NCBI GenBank assembly: GCA_902613475.1
Contig: CACMHG010000002.1
Location: 1 to 64,000, forward strand
Direction: 5' to 3'
DNA: 64,000 bases
Source of the DNA: K189A clade bacterium
GTDB taxonomy: Bacteria > Pseudomonadota > Gammaproteobacteria > Pseudomonadales > Azotimanducaceae
Part shown: one piece after another, positions 63,759 to 64,000 of the stretch
Layout: each line of letters begins with the position of its first letter
How positions within the stretch are numbered: the first letter of the stretch is position 1
Notes under the pieces: generated by a model
Told to the model about the DNA's origin: nothing
Databases searched by the model: none
Seen by the model: only the letters and a program-made list of their open reading frames with translations
Translations under genes and position numbers: made by a program

Positions 63759-64000
63759 TCATGACTCTTTAATGCCCAGTAAGCTCCACAGTTTTCCCGC
63801 GGCTGCGATGTATGAAAGAACAACCAGTGAAAACAACATGTAAACCATGGTGCCCACTGACAACGTTGGCTCGAAGCCGTATCGCTGTGAGTTATAAATC
63901 TTTATCGGCAACGTTTCGACTGAGAAGCCGCTAACCATGAATGCGATTATGTATTCATTCATAGAAATGATTAGAGCAAACAGCGCACCGGCCACAAGGT
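63759..64000 (-). CDS. ABC transporter permease (PotC/PotI-like), 5' part outside window
   Basis: Only the last 80 residues are present; the frame runs off the right edge. LVAGALFALIISMNEYIIAFM and VETLPIKIYNSQRYGFEPTLS, followed by MVYMLFSLVVLSYIAAAG, match the last two helices of polyamine/spermidine-type importer permeases. The EAA loop lies outside. The substrate may be a polyamine, a betaine-like cation or another small organic. Its partner genes would be to the right. Confidence 0.8.
   Translation of the reverse strand, partial: LVAGALFALIISMNEYIIAFMVSGFSVETLPIKIYNSQRYGFEPTLSVGTMVYMLFSLVVLSYIAAAGKLWSLLGIKES

Overview
The window looks like a chromosomal segment of a marine, aerobic, heterotrophic gammaproteobacterium. 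Base composition is moderate. Shine-Dalgarno sequences are of the GGAG type. There is a TonB receptor of the Caulobacter type, several sulfatases and 2-oxoglutarate dioxygenases, and a compatible-solute cluster typical of salt-adapted bacteria. An OM60/NOR5 (Halieaceae) or Spongiibacteraceae-like lineage would fit, but that is inference. I saw no rRNA, tRNA, CRISPR, phage or insertion sequence.

Layout. 1-6360 (minus): a probable operon of a PhyH-type dioxygenase, both nitrile hydratase subunits, a metallo-beta-lactamase alkylsulfatase homologue and an arylsulfatase cut by the window edge. 6496-13362: a glucosylglycerate module with galU, a HAD sugar-phosphoglycerate phosphatase, a GT81 glucosyl-3-phosphoglycerate synthase, a GH13_18 glucosylglycerate phosphorylase and a sodium/solute symporter. 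The synthesis genes sit behind an exact -24/-12 sigma-54 promoter with an NtrC-like site upstream, which ties solute synthesis to nitrogen status. 13388-26911: exported two-repeat alpha+beta proteins, an enoyl-CoA hydratase, an HNH protein, a 25-residue membrane peptide, gamma-glutamyltransferase, a DUF305-LVIVD fusion, a SPOR-DUF5916 outer-membrane protein, a MATE pump with an HxlR regulator, and an isocitrate-dehydrogenase-type enzyme. 27136-39151: sulfatase plus molybdopterin oxidoreductase preceded by an SDR remnant, a VOC protein, a cadherin-cupredoxin lipoprotein, prolyl oligopeptidase, and TauD/MFS divergent from a second PhyH protein. 39259-47043: SGNH hydrolase, lipoprotein, TonB receptor, CehA/McbA-type PHP hydrolase, and a tyrosine phosphatase. 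47386-64000: thrS without infC behind it, iron alcohol dehydrogenase, a SnoaL-like gene preceded by three tandem six-codon mini-ORFs, an AstE/AspA deacylase, many small exported proteins, a GNAT and the end of an ABC permease.

Two things are the best candidates for something undescribed. One is the array of three 28-bp repeats, each carrying its own purine-rich AGG, ATG, five codons and TAA, at 51110-51193. The other is the scatter of eight exported proteins (six with two repeats, two with one) that look like periplasmic versions of the dimeric alpha+beta barrel fold.
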